Below the pieces are notes generated by a model. That model saw nothing but the letters and a program-made list of their open reading frames with translations, had not been told where the DNA came from and made no database searches. The position numbers were made by a program, and so were the translations under genes. This document shows, in pieces, positions 16,683 through 24,903 of a stretch of 37,721 nucleotides of DNA. The first letter of the stretch is position 1, and each line of letters begins with the position of its first letter. Origin of the DNA: Deltaproteobacteria bacterium. GTDB lineage: Bacteria; Desulfobacterota; Desulfobacteria; Desulfobacterales; JAFDMD01. The stretch is from contig JAFDMF010000018.1 of assembly GCA_019306065.1 (NCBI GenBank), positions 1 through 37,721 on the forward strand. Reading direction: 5' to 3'.

Positions 16683-17609
16683 CTATTCGGCATATTTAAC
16701 TATATTTCCAACCGAAATATTCTCTTCACCCGAAAGAATAACCGCTTGAGAAGTATCTTTGTCCGTCGAGGTTATCTTTAAGGTTCCAACCTTTATGCCG
16801 GGTATAAAAAAATGCTGCGTATCCGAAGATTGAACAGTAGAATTGGAGTCATAAATATTTAAAATGTCGCCTTCGGTTAACCCTATTTTATTTCCCGCAA
16901 AAATAATCGCTTTATTTTCATCTCTTGTTATAATATAACTTTTCCATTCTCCCGCCTCTATTGCTTCGCAAACCTCTTCCGCCGCATCTTCCGCAATATC
17001 TATAATTATATCTTCATATTCCGAAAAATCTATCTGATTTTCCGCATCCGATACTTGAGCAAAATCATCATATTCTTGCTCGACTTCGCCTGAAAAAACC
17101 TTATCCAAAAGTTTTGCTCCGGCGCCCATATCATAAACTACCGCGCTAACTTCAATAACGCTAAAGTTTACATACTTTTTAAACATAAAAAATCCGGTAG
17201 ATCTTCTCTTACTAACAAAATCCACGCTGATAAAAACTGCCGCGTTAAGCCCCAGACGTCTGCCGGCAGGCACAAGAAAAAGATTATCGTAATTATTTGA
17301 ATATAAAACAGGCAGACTTAAAAATTCCGCCGCAATCTCCCCTTTTTTATCCTCCAATAAAATTATATCATCGCAGTCTTCGGAAATTTCCGGTAAAAAA
17401 TTCTCTTTAACTTTATACAGAATCTTTTTTATATCGCTTTTTGAACTGTTATCCGCAAAAATAACCGCTATACTTTTTTTCAAATCTTTACCGCCCGATT
17501 CAAAACCCGGAATTGCCCCTTTTAGCTTTTTATTAAAAAAACAGCCTGTAAAAATTACAGCCGCCGCCATAAATAATGATAAAAACATAAAAAAGGATTT
17601 AATTTTCAT
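16683..17609 (-). CDS. Predicted lipoprotein of unknown function, FlgT-C-like tail
   Basis: 308 residues. A signal peptide ends in a lipobox-like IFTGC with Cys23, so the protein is probably membrane anchored. The central part is alpha/beta with an acidic stretch at about 185-220. The last ~65 residues (GLTEGDILNIYDSNS, then IPGIKVGTLKIT and SVGNIVKY) resemble the beta-rich C-terminal fold seen in FlgT-like and other envelope proteins. GAGGAG six bases before ATG 17609 supports the start. It is upstream of, but 270 bp away from, the OadG-like gene. I do not recognise a named family; the lipoprotein call is fairly firm, the function unknown. Confidence 0.65.
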   Translation of the reverse strand: MKIKSFFMFLSLFMAAAVIFTGCFFNKKLKGAIPGFESGGKDLKKSIAVIFADNSSKSDIKKILYKVKENFLPEISEDCDDIILLEDKKGEIAAEFLSLPVLYSNNYDNLFLVPAGRRLGLNAAVFISVDFVSKRRSTGFFMFKKYVNFSVIEVSAVVYDMGAGAKLLDKVFSGEVEQEYDDFAQVSDAENQIDFSEYEDIIIDIAEDAAEEVCEAIEAGEWKSYIITRDENKAIIFAGNKIGLTEGDILNIYDSNSTVQSSDTQHFFIPGIKVGTLKITSTDKDTSQAVILSGEENISVGNIVKYAE

Positions 17610-17802
17610 TATTTCTCCTCATAAATAATTTAATGTTCGGTTGTTATAAAAAAATTATCTTTTACGCCGAATTTTTTATTTTAAAAGAGTTTCCGTTTTT
17701 CACAGAAATCACATAAACCGTTTTTATATATATTTTGCTTATATAGCAATTGCAAGAATCATTATACAAATTTGGCTTTTTGCCATAAAAAGAATGAAAA
17801 AA

Positions 17803-17857
17803 CAAGGAATTTATAATAAAAAGCTTGCCATAGTCCAGCAAAGCGAAAAATCCCTTG
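17803..17857. repeat. Hairpin carrying a dispersed 14-mer (copy 1)
   Basis: CAAGGAATTT at 17803 pairs with AAATCCCTTG at 17848-17857 with one mismatch. Inside, the reverse complement of 17837-17850 is TTTTTCGCTTTGCT, identical to 27310-27323; the bases that follow are also alike (GGAC..TGGCAAGCTT versus TGAC..GGACAGGCTT). Confidence 0.45.
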
Positions 17858-17966
17858 ATTATTTTTTATAATTATAATCGGCTTGGAGATGTTTGAGCTG
17901 TTGTGAATTTTAAAAAATTCTTTTTGGTTTGAAACTTTTTATTATATAAGCTAATAATTATTACAA

Positions 17967-18032
17967 GTTACTATATTAAACGATTTGACTTCGGATTATA
18001 ATCAGAATATACAAAGCGGTTAATATAGTAAC
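17967..18032. repeat. Inverted repeat GTTACTATATTAA / TTAATATAGTAAC
   Basis: GTTACTATATTAAACG at 17967-17982 is inverted at 18017-18032 with 15 of 16 matches around a 34-bp loop. It ends about 50 bp before the plus-strand gene at 18082, where it could be an operator or a structured leader. Confidence 0.45.
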
Positions 18033-18081
18033 GCAATTGAGGGATAATATATAAGCCAAACGATTAAATAGGAAATGAAGT

Positions 18082-18919
18082 ATGTACGAATTTAAAATTG
18101 ATGGACCTGCATTAAAAAAAGGTATTCCGCTACATATTACAGTAAGCGCTTTGGATAATTTTCAATCAATAATAGATAAAACATTTCTTGTTTATAATAA
18201 CTCAAAAAAATTATCCCCTCAAAACAGAGACAAATTTCAACTAAAAGCTCAAAGTTTTACGCGAGGCTCTTTTATTACTCACTTTGAGATAATATTAGCC
18301 GACGCCCAACTAATGTTACCCCTTATAGCTGCTTTATGTCCTCAAAATATTTGGGATTACGCAAAAAGCGCTTTTAATCTCCTTAAACTTGTTTGCGGAG
18401 GAATTCAGAATGGTCAAAAACCGTCTTATCAATATAATAACAATGGAGATGTTAATGTAACAATAGGTAATACGAAAAACAATTTTTATGGTCAAGTTAT
18501 TCAAATCGGCCAATCGGTTCTTACAGATTATCAAGGTTTGACTTCTTTAATTAAATCTGGAAAGCTTGATCATATATCGGCAGGCTATAAGAATTGTAAA
18601 GAGCCTGATATTTCCCTCGGAAAAAATGATATAAATACGTTTGATATTCCAACTAAAATTCAAAAGGAACATATTGAAATTGATTGTGAAATTTTTGATT
18701 TTAATAAATATAGGGAAATTATCTATAAAGGACAAAAATCAAGTTATTCCAATTGGAAAATATAATTTTACAATTCAAGATTCACAAAATAACATTGAAT
18801 ATATATATTCAATGTTAAAATCTTCTGTTAAAGTTATTTGTCATATAGAGAGAGAAATTAATCCTTTTGGCGCTGAAGATAAAGTGCATAAGCTACATAT
18901 AATTGATGTTAGCCATTAA
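18082..18919 (+). pseudogene. Unknown-function gene with a probable +1 frameshift near its 3' end
   Basis: ATG 18082 (AGGAAA upstream) opens a 227-residue frame ending with a stop at 18763-18765. The frame one base over stays open to 18919 and reads naturally from about residue 210: GKLSIKDKNQVIPIGKYNF, TIQDSQNNIEYIYSMLKSSV, CHIEREINPFGAEDKVHKLH. Skipping one base near 18705-18716 (AAATATAGGGAAATT) joins both parts into one ~278-residue protein. The N-terminal half has GPALKKGIPLHITVSALDNFQ and a hydrophobic stretch at about 72-105; the middle has NGDVNVTIGNTKNNFYGQV. I do not recognise the family. It is an isolated plus-strand gene in an accessory region. The break may be decay, a sequencing slip, or less likely programmed frameshifting. 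Confidence 0.55.
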
Positions 18920-18968
18920 CAATGTCCCGCTCGCAGGATTGTGCCTTATGGTTAGCTTCCGTCAACAA

Positions 18969-19133
18969 ATGAATATATTTGAGCAGATAAAAAAAAATTA
19001 AAAAAGGAGGATATGCCGTAAGCGATCATGCTATCATTGAAGGAAGAAAAAAGACGGTATTGAACCAAAAACCGTCGAAAAACTTAAATGGGCGGCTATA
19101 AACGGAAAAATTATCGAAAAATATCCTGACTGT
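18969..19133 (+). pseudogene. DUF4258-like toxin-type gene remnant
   Basis: Frame-by-frame reading gives MNIFEQIKK, then KLKKEDMP, YAVSDHAIIEGRK, and finally KDGIEPKTVEKLKWAAINGK followed by IIEKYPDC. Stitched together they resemble the DUF4258 pattern (an N-terminal HA, a GI.P..V core, G.IIE.YP). At least three frame changes are needed. One falls in the A9 run 18989-18997, one may reflect loss of a 7-bp duplicated ATGCCGT near 19013, and one falls in the A6 run near 19047-19052. The reading stops where the GTAGAGA-family palindrome begins. DUF4258 proteins are often toxin-antitoxin-like. The remnant is directly readable; the family assignment is from memory. Confidence 0.45.
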
Positions 19134-19155
19134 AACATTGCATGCAACGTCTCTA
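19132..19155. repeat. GTAGAGA-family palindrome, left arm worn (copy 2)
   Basis: CATTGCATGCAACGTCTCTAC is preceded by GTAA instead of an intact GTAGAGA arm. The core TTGCATGCAA is a perfect palindrome. It is followed by TTTGTATCTTAATT at 19165-19178, as is copy 3 at 27552. Confidence 0.5.
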
Positions 19156-19164
19156 CTTTGCCAC

Positions 19165-19178
19165 TTTGTATCTTAATT
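19165..19178 (+). promoter_or_regulatory. TTTGTATCTTAATT motif before the kinase gene
   Basis: This 14-mer lies 30 bp before the ATG of the PfkB-family gene. Near-identical copies precede livG (27581-27594) and livK (28490-28503). TTTGTATCTTAAAA precedes feoB (27203-27216, minus) and TTTGTATCTTTAAAA precedes the helicase (37601-37615, minus). It could be a regulatory site or a conserved tail of the palindromic repeat. Confidence 0.35.
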
Positions 19179-19208
19179 ATAACCAGATAAACCACTGGAA
19201 AGGAAAAA

Positions 19209-20180
19209 ATGAAAAAAAAATCGATATTATGTGTAGGAGCGGCTCTTATTGATATACTTTTAAATGAAGAGGAAAGTTTTTTAAAACAGACAACAGGCTC
19301 AAAAGGCGGAATGCACCTTGTAGAGCCGGAAATAATAGAAAAATACCTTTCTATCTCAAAATCTACTCCCGCAACGGCGCCCGGAGGCTCCGCCTGCAAT
19401 ACTGCCGTAGGAATAGGACGATTGGGAGGAAACGCCGGATTTGTAGGAAAATCCGGAAATAAAAAAAACGGCTCTTTTTTTGAACAACAGCTTAAAAACA
19501 GCAATGTATCGCCTCATATAATCAAATCAGATTCTCCTACGGGAAGAGTTCTTTCGATTATTACTCCTGATGCCGAAAGAACAATGTTTACTTATTTGGG
19601 CGCATCTTCGGAAATTACGCCGAAAGAAATAGAAGACAGATTTTTTAAAGATGTATATTTGGTTCATATAGAAGGGTATCTTCTGTTTAATCCCTCTATT
19701 ATGACGGCTGTTTTAGAAAAAGCAAAAAAATTTAATGTTCTTATATCATTAGATCTTGCCAGCTATACGGTAGTAGAAGAATCCGAAAAATTACTTCGTA
19801 AAATAATAAACCAATTTGTTGATATTGTTATTGCAAACGAAGAGGAAGCAAAAGCTTATACCGGTTTCTCGGACGAAAACAAGGCAGTATCGGCTTTGGC
19901 GTCCGAAGCAGACATTGCGGTATTAAAAGTAGGAGGCAGAGGAAGTTATATCGCCAACAATAACGAGATTATAAAAATTGAGCCCGCACAGGGCAAAGAT
20001 AAAATTGTAGATACTACCGGAGCCGGGGATTTATGGGCTTCCGGCTTTTTATTCGGGCTTGCAAACGGTTACGAGTTAGAAAAATCGGGTAAACTCGGCT
20101 CATTATGCGGTTATGAAGTATGCAAAATTATAGGAGCGCATATACCGGAAAAAAGATGGGAAACTATAAAAAGCTTTTAA
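19209..20180 (+). CDS. PfkB-family carbohydrate/nucleoside kinase
   Basis: 323 residues of ribokinase fold. The N-terminal signature APGGSACNTAVGIGRLGG lies at about 57-74. The ATP-site signature DTTGAGDLWASGFL starts at 268, with catalytic Asp274. Residues FTYLGAS (127-133) and the overall look are closest to the adenosine kinase/sugar kinase branch. It phosphorylates a sugar or nucleoside with ATP in the cytoplasm; the substrate is not decided. GGAAAGG just before ATG 19209 supports the start. It is a single plus-strand gene whose stop overlaps by 4 bp the stop of the convergent YibQ-type gene. Its promoter region contains the worn palindrome and the TTTGTATCTTAATT motif. Confidence 0.9.
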   Translation: MKKKSILCVGAALIDILLNEEESFLKQTTGSKGGMHLVEPEIIEKYLSISKSTPATAPGGSACNTAVGIGRLGGNAGFVGKSGNKKNGSFFEQQLKNSNVSPHIIKSDSPTGRVLSIITPDAERTMFTYLGASSEITPKEIEDRFFKDVYLVHIEGYLLFNPSIMTAVLEKAKKFNVLISLDLASYTVVEESEKLLRKIINQFVDIVIANEEEAKAYTGFSDENKAVSALASEADIAVLKVGGRGSYIANNNEIIKIEPAQGKDKIVDTTGAGDLWASGFLFGLANGYELEKSGKLGSLCGYEVCKIIGAHIPEKRWETIKSF

Positions 20181-21010
20181 AAAAGTTCCGATACGGACAC
20201 AAGCGTAACTTCAGATTTTATTTTCGGCAGCTCCTTTTTTAATACCCTATAAAGATCGCCGTTAAGATGCCCTATTCCTATTGCTTTACCCTCTTTTTTT
20301 GCTATCTTTACAAGCCGTTCTATCTGTTTTTTTATCGCATTATAAGAGCGGACATTATCTATAAAAAGATTATTTTCTTCAAAAGGTATTTTAAAAAAGG
20401 AAGCCTCCTGTCTCGTTACGCTTTTTTTTGCGGTTTTACTGTCTATAAAATAAAGCTTTTTTTTTTGCAGCAATAAAAATAGTCTGTCCATATAATAAGG
20501 CATAGTTGTAAGCTTTGATCCCATATGGTTGTTAACCCCCTTTATATAAGGAACAGCCTTTATATTTTTATTTAAAACCTCTTCAAATTCTTCGTAGCCC
20601 ATAGAGGACAGCAGAGCATTTTTGCCCGGATTTTTATCAGGATATTCGTTTGGCTCCATAGGAAGATGAAGCATAATCTCAATCCCTTTATTATGAGCAT
20701 ATTCCGCTATTTTTTTTGCATAAGGAGTAAAAGGAAGAATCGCATAAGTAATAGCTTTGTCAAGTCCAAAAAATTTTTCCGCCTCTTTAAACGAATATCC
20801 CGTATCATCTATTATTATTGCAAGCTTCGGTTTTTTAAAGTCTGTTTTTTTCTCTGTTTTTTTTAAGCCGAAATAATATAAAAATCCGTTTCGTTTTAAA
20901 ATATTTGCTTCGGTTTTATCTTTCGTTTTATATTCGGTATAGCCTGTTTTAATTATTAAAAAAGATAAAACTATGCAAAAAAGGAAAAAAAGTTTTCTAT
21001 AAATTGACAT
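20177..21010 (-). CDS. Divergent polysaccharide deacetylase (YibQ/DUF610 family)
   Basis: 277 residues with an N-terminal signal anchor (about 7-21). The family blocks are all present: AIIIDDTGYS with the Asp pair at 68-69, ILPFTP, LHLPMEP at 114-120, NNHMGS at about 160-165, and FIDSKTA near 189-194. These proteins are periplasmic relatives of NodB-type deacetylases and are commonly encoded with envC and ctpA. The substrate is unproven, but peptidoglycan-related work is likely. It starts four bases after the ctpA stop, in the same operon. It converges with the kinase gene. Confidence 0.88.
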   Translation of the reverse strand: MSIYRKLFFLFCIVLSFLIIKTGYTEYKTKDKTEANILKRNGFLYYFGLKKTEKKTDFKKPKLAIIIDDTGYSFKEAEKFFGLDKAITYAILPFTPYAKKIAEYAHNKGIEIMLHLPMEPNEYPDKNPGKNALLSSMGYEEFEEVLNKNIKAVPYIKGVNNHMGSKLTTMPYYMDRLFLLLQKKKLYFIDSKTAKKSVTRQEASFFKIPFEENNLFIDNVRSYNAIKKQIERLVKIAKKEGKAIGIGHLNGDLYRVLKKELPKIKSEVTLVSVSELF

Positions 21011-21014
21011 CGTA

Positions 21015-22328
21015 TTATTTTATTATGAATTTATTATAGCCTATAATTAGATCAAGCCCTCTTTTTATCTGACTATCCGCCAAAAGGTCTTCAACAATTA
21101 GTTCGCCGTATCTATGCTCTCCTTCTTTGCTTTGATCATCTTTTTTAATAACAGATTCTGCTTCTATATGGTTTATAAGGTCTTTTTCTTTAATTCTGCT
21201 TTCTTCCGGATTTTTCTCTTCTTTTAAAAATTTATATATCTCTTCAATATCAGGTTCTATTCCTTTTGCCTGTATTGATTCTCCGCTTGGGGTATAATAT
21301 TTTGCAATGGTTAGTTTAAGAGCATATCCGTTATCAAGTCTTTTTACATTTTGCACGGAGCCTTTTCCAAATGTTTTTGTTCCTAATATCAAAGCTCTTT
21401 TATTATCCTGAAGAGCTCCCGCCACTATTTCGGACGCGCTGGCGCTTCCTCCGTTTACCAATACTATAATAGGATATTTTTGGCTGTTGCCATTATGCGA
21501 TTTATTTGCGGCATATACTTTTTGGTCTGTAGTTTCTCTTCCTTTTACCGAAAGGATTGTTCCTGTCTCAAGGAACAGATCCGATATTGATATAGCCTGT
21601 TCCAAAAGCCCTCCCGGATTATTTCTCAGATCAAGAAGCAACCCTTTTAATCCTTTATTTTGTGCATTTAATTTTTTTAACGCGTCCATAATATCCGTGG
21701 TGGTCTTTTCCTGAAAATTGGTTATTCGCACATAACCGTATCCTGGTTGTAATGTCGCATATTTTACGCTGTGTATCGGAATAATATCTCTTGTTATTTT
21801 AAATTCCAGAGGTTTCGGTTCCCCTTCTCTTACTACAGTGATAGTTACGGTAGTCCCTTTTTTGCCTCTTAACAGGCTAACCGCTTCCGACAAACTCATC
21901 CCTTGAGTGGTTTTCTCGTCTATTTTAATTATTATGTCATTCGATTTAACGCCTATTTTATAAGCGGGAGTTCCTTCTATAGGAGATATTACGGTAAGCA
22001 GTTCCTCTTTTAGAGTAATCACAATTCCAAGCCCTCCGAACTCTCCTTTTGTATTTATGCTCAACTGTTTTAGATCTTCGGGCGTAAGCAGAGCGGAATG
22101 AGGATCCAAACTTTTTACCATACCTTTTGTAGCTTCTTCTATAAGTTTTTCGGTCTCCACCTGATCAACATAATCTTTTTCAATCACATCTATTACTTCG
22201 GTAAAAAGTTTAAGCTGCTTATAAGGCGCTTCCTCATCTGCGATTGCGCAAAAATTTCCAACGCAGGCCAATAAAATTAAAGTCAATATAATTATGCCGA
22301 TGATAATACTTTTAATATTTTTTTTCAT
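21015..22328 (-). CDS. ctpA: C-terminal processing protease CtpA/Prc (S41)
   Basis: 437 residues with a signal peptide or anchor (8-30). A PDZ domain spans about 95-170 (GEFGGLGIVIT, then GTPAYKIGVKSNDIIIKIDEKT). The S41 serine protease core has LLDLRNNPGGLL (231-242), SASASEIVAGALQD with catalytic Ser297, and TKTFGKGSVQ with Lys322 as the general base. It cleaves the C-termini of envelope proteins, including peptidoglycan hydrolases and their regulators, in the periplasm. It sits between envC (15 bp upstream) and the YibQ-type gene (4 bp downstream), a common arrangement for controlled cell-wall hydrolysis. The gene is intact. Confidence 0.95.
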   Translation of the reverse strand: MKKNIKSIIIGIIILTLILLACVGNFCAIADEEAPYKQLKLFTEVIDVIEKDYVDQVETEKLIEEATKGMVKSLDPHSALLTPEDLKQLSINTKGEFGGLGIVITLKEELLTVISPIEGTPAYKIGVKSNDIIIKIDEKTTQGMSLSEAVSLLRGKKGTTVTITVVREGEPKPLEFKITRDIIPIHSVKYATLQPGYGYVRITNFQEKTTTDIMDALKKLNAQNKGLKGLLLDLRNNPGGLLEQAISISDLFLETGTILSVKGRETTDQKVYAANKSHNGNSQKYPIIVLVNGGSASASEIVAGALQDNKRALILGTKTFGKGSVQNVKRLDNGYALKLTIAKYYTPSGESIQAKGIEPDIEEIYKFLKEEKNPEESRIKEKDLINHIEAESVIKKDDQSKEGEHRYGELIVEDLLADSQIKRGLDLIIGYNKFIIK

Positions 22329-22343
22329 TATAAAGCTCTCTTT

Positions 22344-23540
22344 CTAACCTTTTTTAAACCAACCCATAGGGTTTACAGGCTCGCCATGATATCTTATTTC
22401 AAAATGAAGTTTTGTTCCCGTCATAGAGCCTGCATCTCCTACGGTAGCCAATATGTCTCCTGTTTCTACCGTTTCCCCTAACTGTTTAAACATCTTTTCC
22501 ATATGCGCATAAAGGGTATAATAATTTTTTCCATGATCTATAATTATTACATTTCCGTAGCCTTTTAACCAATCGACAAAGATTATACTACCGCTAAAAA
22601 CCGCTCGGACAGGCTCTCCTTTTGCGGCTTTTATGGTTATCCCGTTAGAATAATTGGTTATATTTAACTCTTTATTACGATAAGCGCCAAATTTTAAAAC
22701 AATCTTTCCTTTTATAGGCATATCCAAACGCCCTTTATTTGCTTTAAAAGAGGGACCCTTTATACTATTATTCGGAGAATAGCTTCTTTTTTTATCAAGA
22801 GCGGCTATTTTTTTATCAAGAGCTTTTGCCGCGTCTTTAAGAGATTTAACTGCAGCTATTCTAAGAGATTTCTCCTTTTTTATGCTCGCAAGAAGCAGTT
22901 TTTTTTCTTCGAACTGTTTCTTTATACCCTCTATACTCTTTTGAAATTTTTCTTCCGTTCTTTTTTTTTCATCCAAACGAGTTAACAACTCTGTTTCCGC
23001 TTCTTCAAGCAAAGAGGCGTCTTTTATAAAACCTTCCAGAGTATATTTATCATAGCCTGCTATTTTATCCATTAAATATTTTAATTCCAAAAATTGACTT
23101 ACCGATTCCGCAGACATTATAATGTTTGCCGTCCCCATATTATTTAATTTATAAACCGCAGCCAAACGACGCCCTGCATATTCTTTTGTTTTATCAATCT
23201 TTTTTTTCAGATTATCTTTTTTAACGCTTATATCTTCTATCTGCCCTGCAAGATTGTTTAACTCCTTTTCATAAACGTCTTTTTCCGCTCTTTTTTCATT
23301 TAAAAAAATATCGGTTTTGTATAACAAGTTTATAACGTCTTTCTCTTTTTTTGCAATTTTATTTAAGCTTTTTTTATTATTCCTTATTTTGCTATTAATT
23401 ATTTCGGCTTCTTTTTTAATCTCCGAAGATTTAGAAGCGGCAAAGCCGTTATCTACAAACAAACAGCTTACAATAAAAATAATTATAAAAAAGCTTATAC
23501 TTTTAAAAATTGTTTTAAAGATATAAAACATCCGCACCAT
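22344..23540 (-). CDS. envC: EnvC-like murein hydrolase activator (coiled coil + degenerate LytM)
   Basis: 398 residues: signal peptide, long coiled coil (about 35-250), then an M23/LytM domain ending LHFEIRYHGEPVNPMGWF. The domain keeps FVDWLKGYGNVIIIDHG and TLYAHMEK. However, the first zinc motif (HxxxD) reads SNGITI, and the HxH motif reads KLH. It is therefore probably non-catalytic, like E. coli EnvC, which activates amidases at the septum under FtsEX control. The start overlaps ftsX by 46 bp; an in-frame ATG three codons in (23531) is an alternative. The gene partner FtsX is directly upstream. Confidence 0.88.
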   Translation of the reverse strand: MVRMFYIFKTIFKSISFFIIIFIVSCLFVDNGFAASKSSEIKKEAEIINSKIRNNKKSLNKIAKKEKDVINLLYKTDIFLNEKRAEKDVYEKELNNLAGQIEDISVKKDNLKKKIDKTKEYAGRRLAAVYKLNNMGTANIIMSAESVSQFLELKYLMDKIAGYDKYTLEGFIKDASLLEEAETELLTRLDEKKRTEEKFQKSIEGIKKQFEEKKLLLASIKKEKSLRIAAVKSLKDAAKALDKKIAALDKKRSYSPNNSIKGPSFKANKGRLDMPIKGKIVLKFGAYRNKELNITNYSNGITIKAAKGEPVRAVFSGSIIFVDWLKGYGNVIIIDHGKNYYTLYAHMEKMFKQLGETVETGDILATVGDAGSMTGTKLHFEIRYHGEPVNPMGWFKKG

Positions 23541-24370
23541 CCGACAAAAACGCTTCCTAAAATAATTTTGGCTAATATATTTAAATTTAAAAAACCTATT
23601 GAAAAAGTACCAGGCAGAAAACCTTTTAATATATTTGCCGGCATAATTTTAAGACTTATATACGCTATTAAAATTCCTATAACCCCGCCTAATATTCCGT
23701 AAATAAGAGATTGTATATAAAAAGGAGTGGTTATAAAACTATCATCTGCTCCTACAAGCCGCATAATTTCGATCTCTTCGCGCCTTGAATATAAAACAAG
23801 CCGTATTGTGTTAGCCGCAAAAAATATTGAAGCGGCAAAAAATATTGAACCTACCGCTATTGCCAACAATTTTAATAAAGAAAAAATGTCGTTAAATTTT
23901 TCTATCCATTTTTGAGCATATAAAACATCCTCTATACCTTCAATATTTTCCAACTTTTCTACTATGGTTTTAATATTGTCAGATAAATATTCGGGACTAA
24001 TCGTAAGCTGATAAGCATCGGGGAGAGGATTTTTTTCAAAAAATTCAAATAAAGAAGCATAAGCATCTGCTTTAGTTTTTAAATTATTTAAAGCTTTCTC
24101 TTTAGATATAAAATTTATACCTTCAATTCCTTTTATTTTTGATATTTCAGATTCTATACTTAAAAAATACTTCTCGCCGCCGCCTGCTTTTAAATAAATC
24201 ATAATCTTTACGTTTTTTTTCAAAGAATCCATAAGCTTGCCGGTATTTACAAAAATAAGCATAAATATACTTATTATAAGAGCGGCAAAAGATACAGTTA
24301 TAATAGTGGAAAAGGCTAAAAATTTATGATTTTTTATATCCGAAATTCCTTTTTCCAAACTGTAAAACAT
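23495..24370 (-). CDS. ftsX: Cell division protein FtsX
   Basis: 291 residues. An N-terminal cytoplasmic stretch (SLEKGISDIKNHKFLAFSTI) leads to TM1 at about 18-42. A periplasmic loop of some 120 residues follows (YLKAGGGEKYFLSIESEI, then KNPLPDAYQL). Three more helices occur towards the C-terminus, with RREEIEIMRLVGADDSFI before TM3, the standard FtsX coupling segment. With FtsE it transmits ATP hydrolysis to EnvC to trigger septal cell-wall splitting. ftsE normally lies directly upstream, but here the upstream DNA is AT-rich spacer and then tRNA-Pro. GGGGAG about 11 bases before ATG 24370 is the likely ribosome site. Confidence 0.92.
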   Translation of the reverse strand: MFYSLEKGISDIKNHKFLAFSTIITVSFAALIISIFMLIFVNTGKLMDSLKKNVKIMIYLKAGGGEKYFLSIESEISKIKGIEGINFISKEKALNNLKTKADAYASLFEFFEKNPLPDAYQLTISPEYLSDNIKTIVEKLENIEGIEDVLYAQKWIEKFNDIFSLLKLLAIAVGSIFFAASIFFAANTIRLVLYSRREEIEIMRLVGADDSFITTPFYIQSLIYGILGGVIGILIAYISLKIMPANILKGFLPGTFSIGFLNLNILAKIILGSVFVGWCGCFISLKQFLKV

Positions 24371-24673
24371 TAGCGAATATGCTCCCCTTTTTAGATAATT
24401 TTGATTTCTATTACTCTTTTTATTTTTTTTTGCAAGAATAGGTTTTAAAATCTGATTTTTATATCTTTTATTAAAACAGTCGGTTTTTCAGCTTAATTAC
24501 CTAAAAATATTTATATATCTACTATAATATCAGAATTTCAAGTATATTTATAATTTTATAAAAATCAAAGCAATATTCTTTTTTATTTATTAGCGTTATA
24601 TGATAAAACTATTTTTTAAAAAACGATAAATTATTGACAACAAATAATATGTAGCATAAAAGCCTTTTGTAAT
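24371..24673. other. AT-rich intergenic gap where ftsE would be expected
   Basis: 303 bp, very AT-rich. I see no coding frame, no ftsE remnant (no Walker motifs in any frame) and no strong hairpin. It must hold the promoter of the ftsX operon and the tRNA-Pro promoter, but neither is distinct enough to place. Confidence 0.6.
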
Positions 24674-24750
24674 CGGGAAGTGGCTCAGTCTGGTAGAGTA
24701 CAGCGTTCGGGACGCTGGGGCCGCCGGTTCAAATCCGGCCTTCCCGACCA
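24674..24750 (+). tRNA. tRNA-Pro (anticodon CGG)
   Basis: 77 nt form a cloverleaf. The acceptor is CGGGAAG/CTTCCCG with the C1-G72 pair typical of bacterial tRNA-Pro, and the anticodon stem is CAGCG/CGCTG with loop TTCGGGA, giving CGG. The T stem is GCCGG/CCGGC, followed by discriminator A and an encoded CCA. It reads CCG codons. It stands alone on the plus strand between minus-strand genes. Confidence 0.96.
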
Positions 24751-24903
24751 TATTAATCATTAATCTGGCATTACGCAACTTCGGTATAACCTATAAGAAA
24801 GCATTATGATATTCAAAAAAAAAAGTGATTTACCGGAATTGCGCTTTTTGTATCAAAGAGCATATTTTTTATTGATACTGCCCAAAGGTTTTCACCATCA
24901 ACT

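Larger units (their letters stand above)
17610..18081. other. 472-bp intergenic region with hairpins and repeat pieces
   Basis: No coding frame is convincing. Visible structures are a short TTTGGC/GCCATAA hairpin near 17771-17786, a CAAGGAATTT/AAATCCCTTG hairpin (17803-17857) that carries a dispersed 14-mer, a TTGGAGATGTTT arm near 17883, and a strong inverted repeat at 17967-18032. It separates divergently transcribed genes (16683-17609 minus, 18082 onwards plus), so promoters for both should lie here, but I cannot place them confidently in such AT-rich DNA. Confidence 0.6.

Noticed and set aside
24596-24778. 60-residue minus-strand frame across tRNA-Pro
   Set aside because: It is the antisense of the tRNA and its flanks, a frame often mis-called as a protein.
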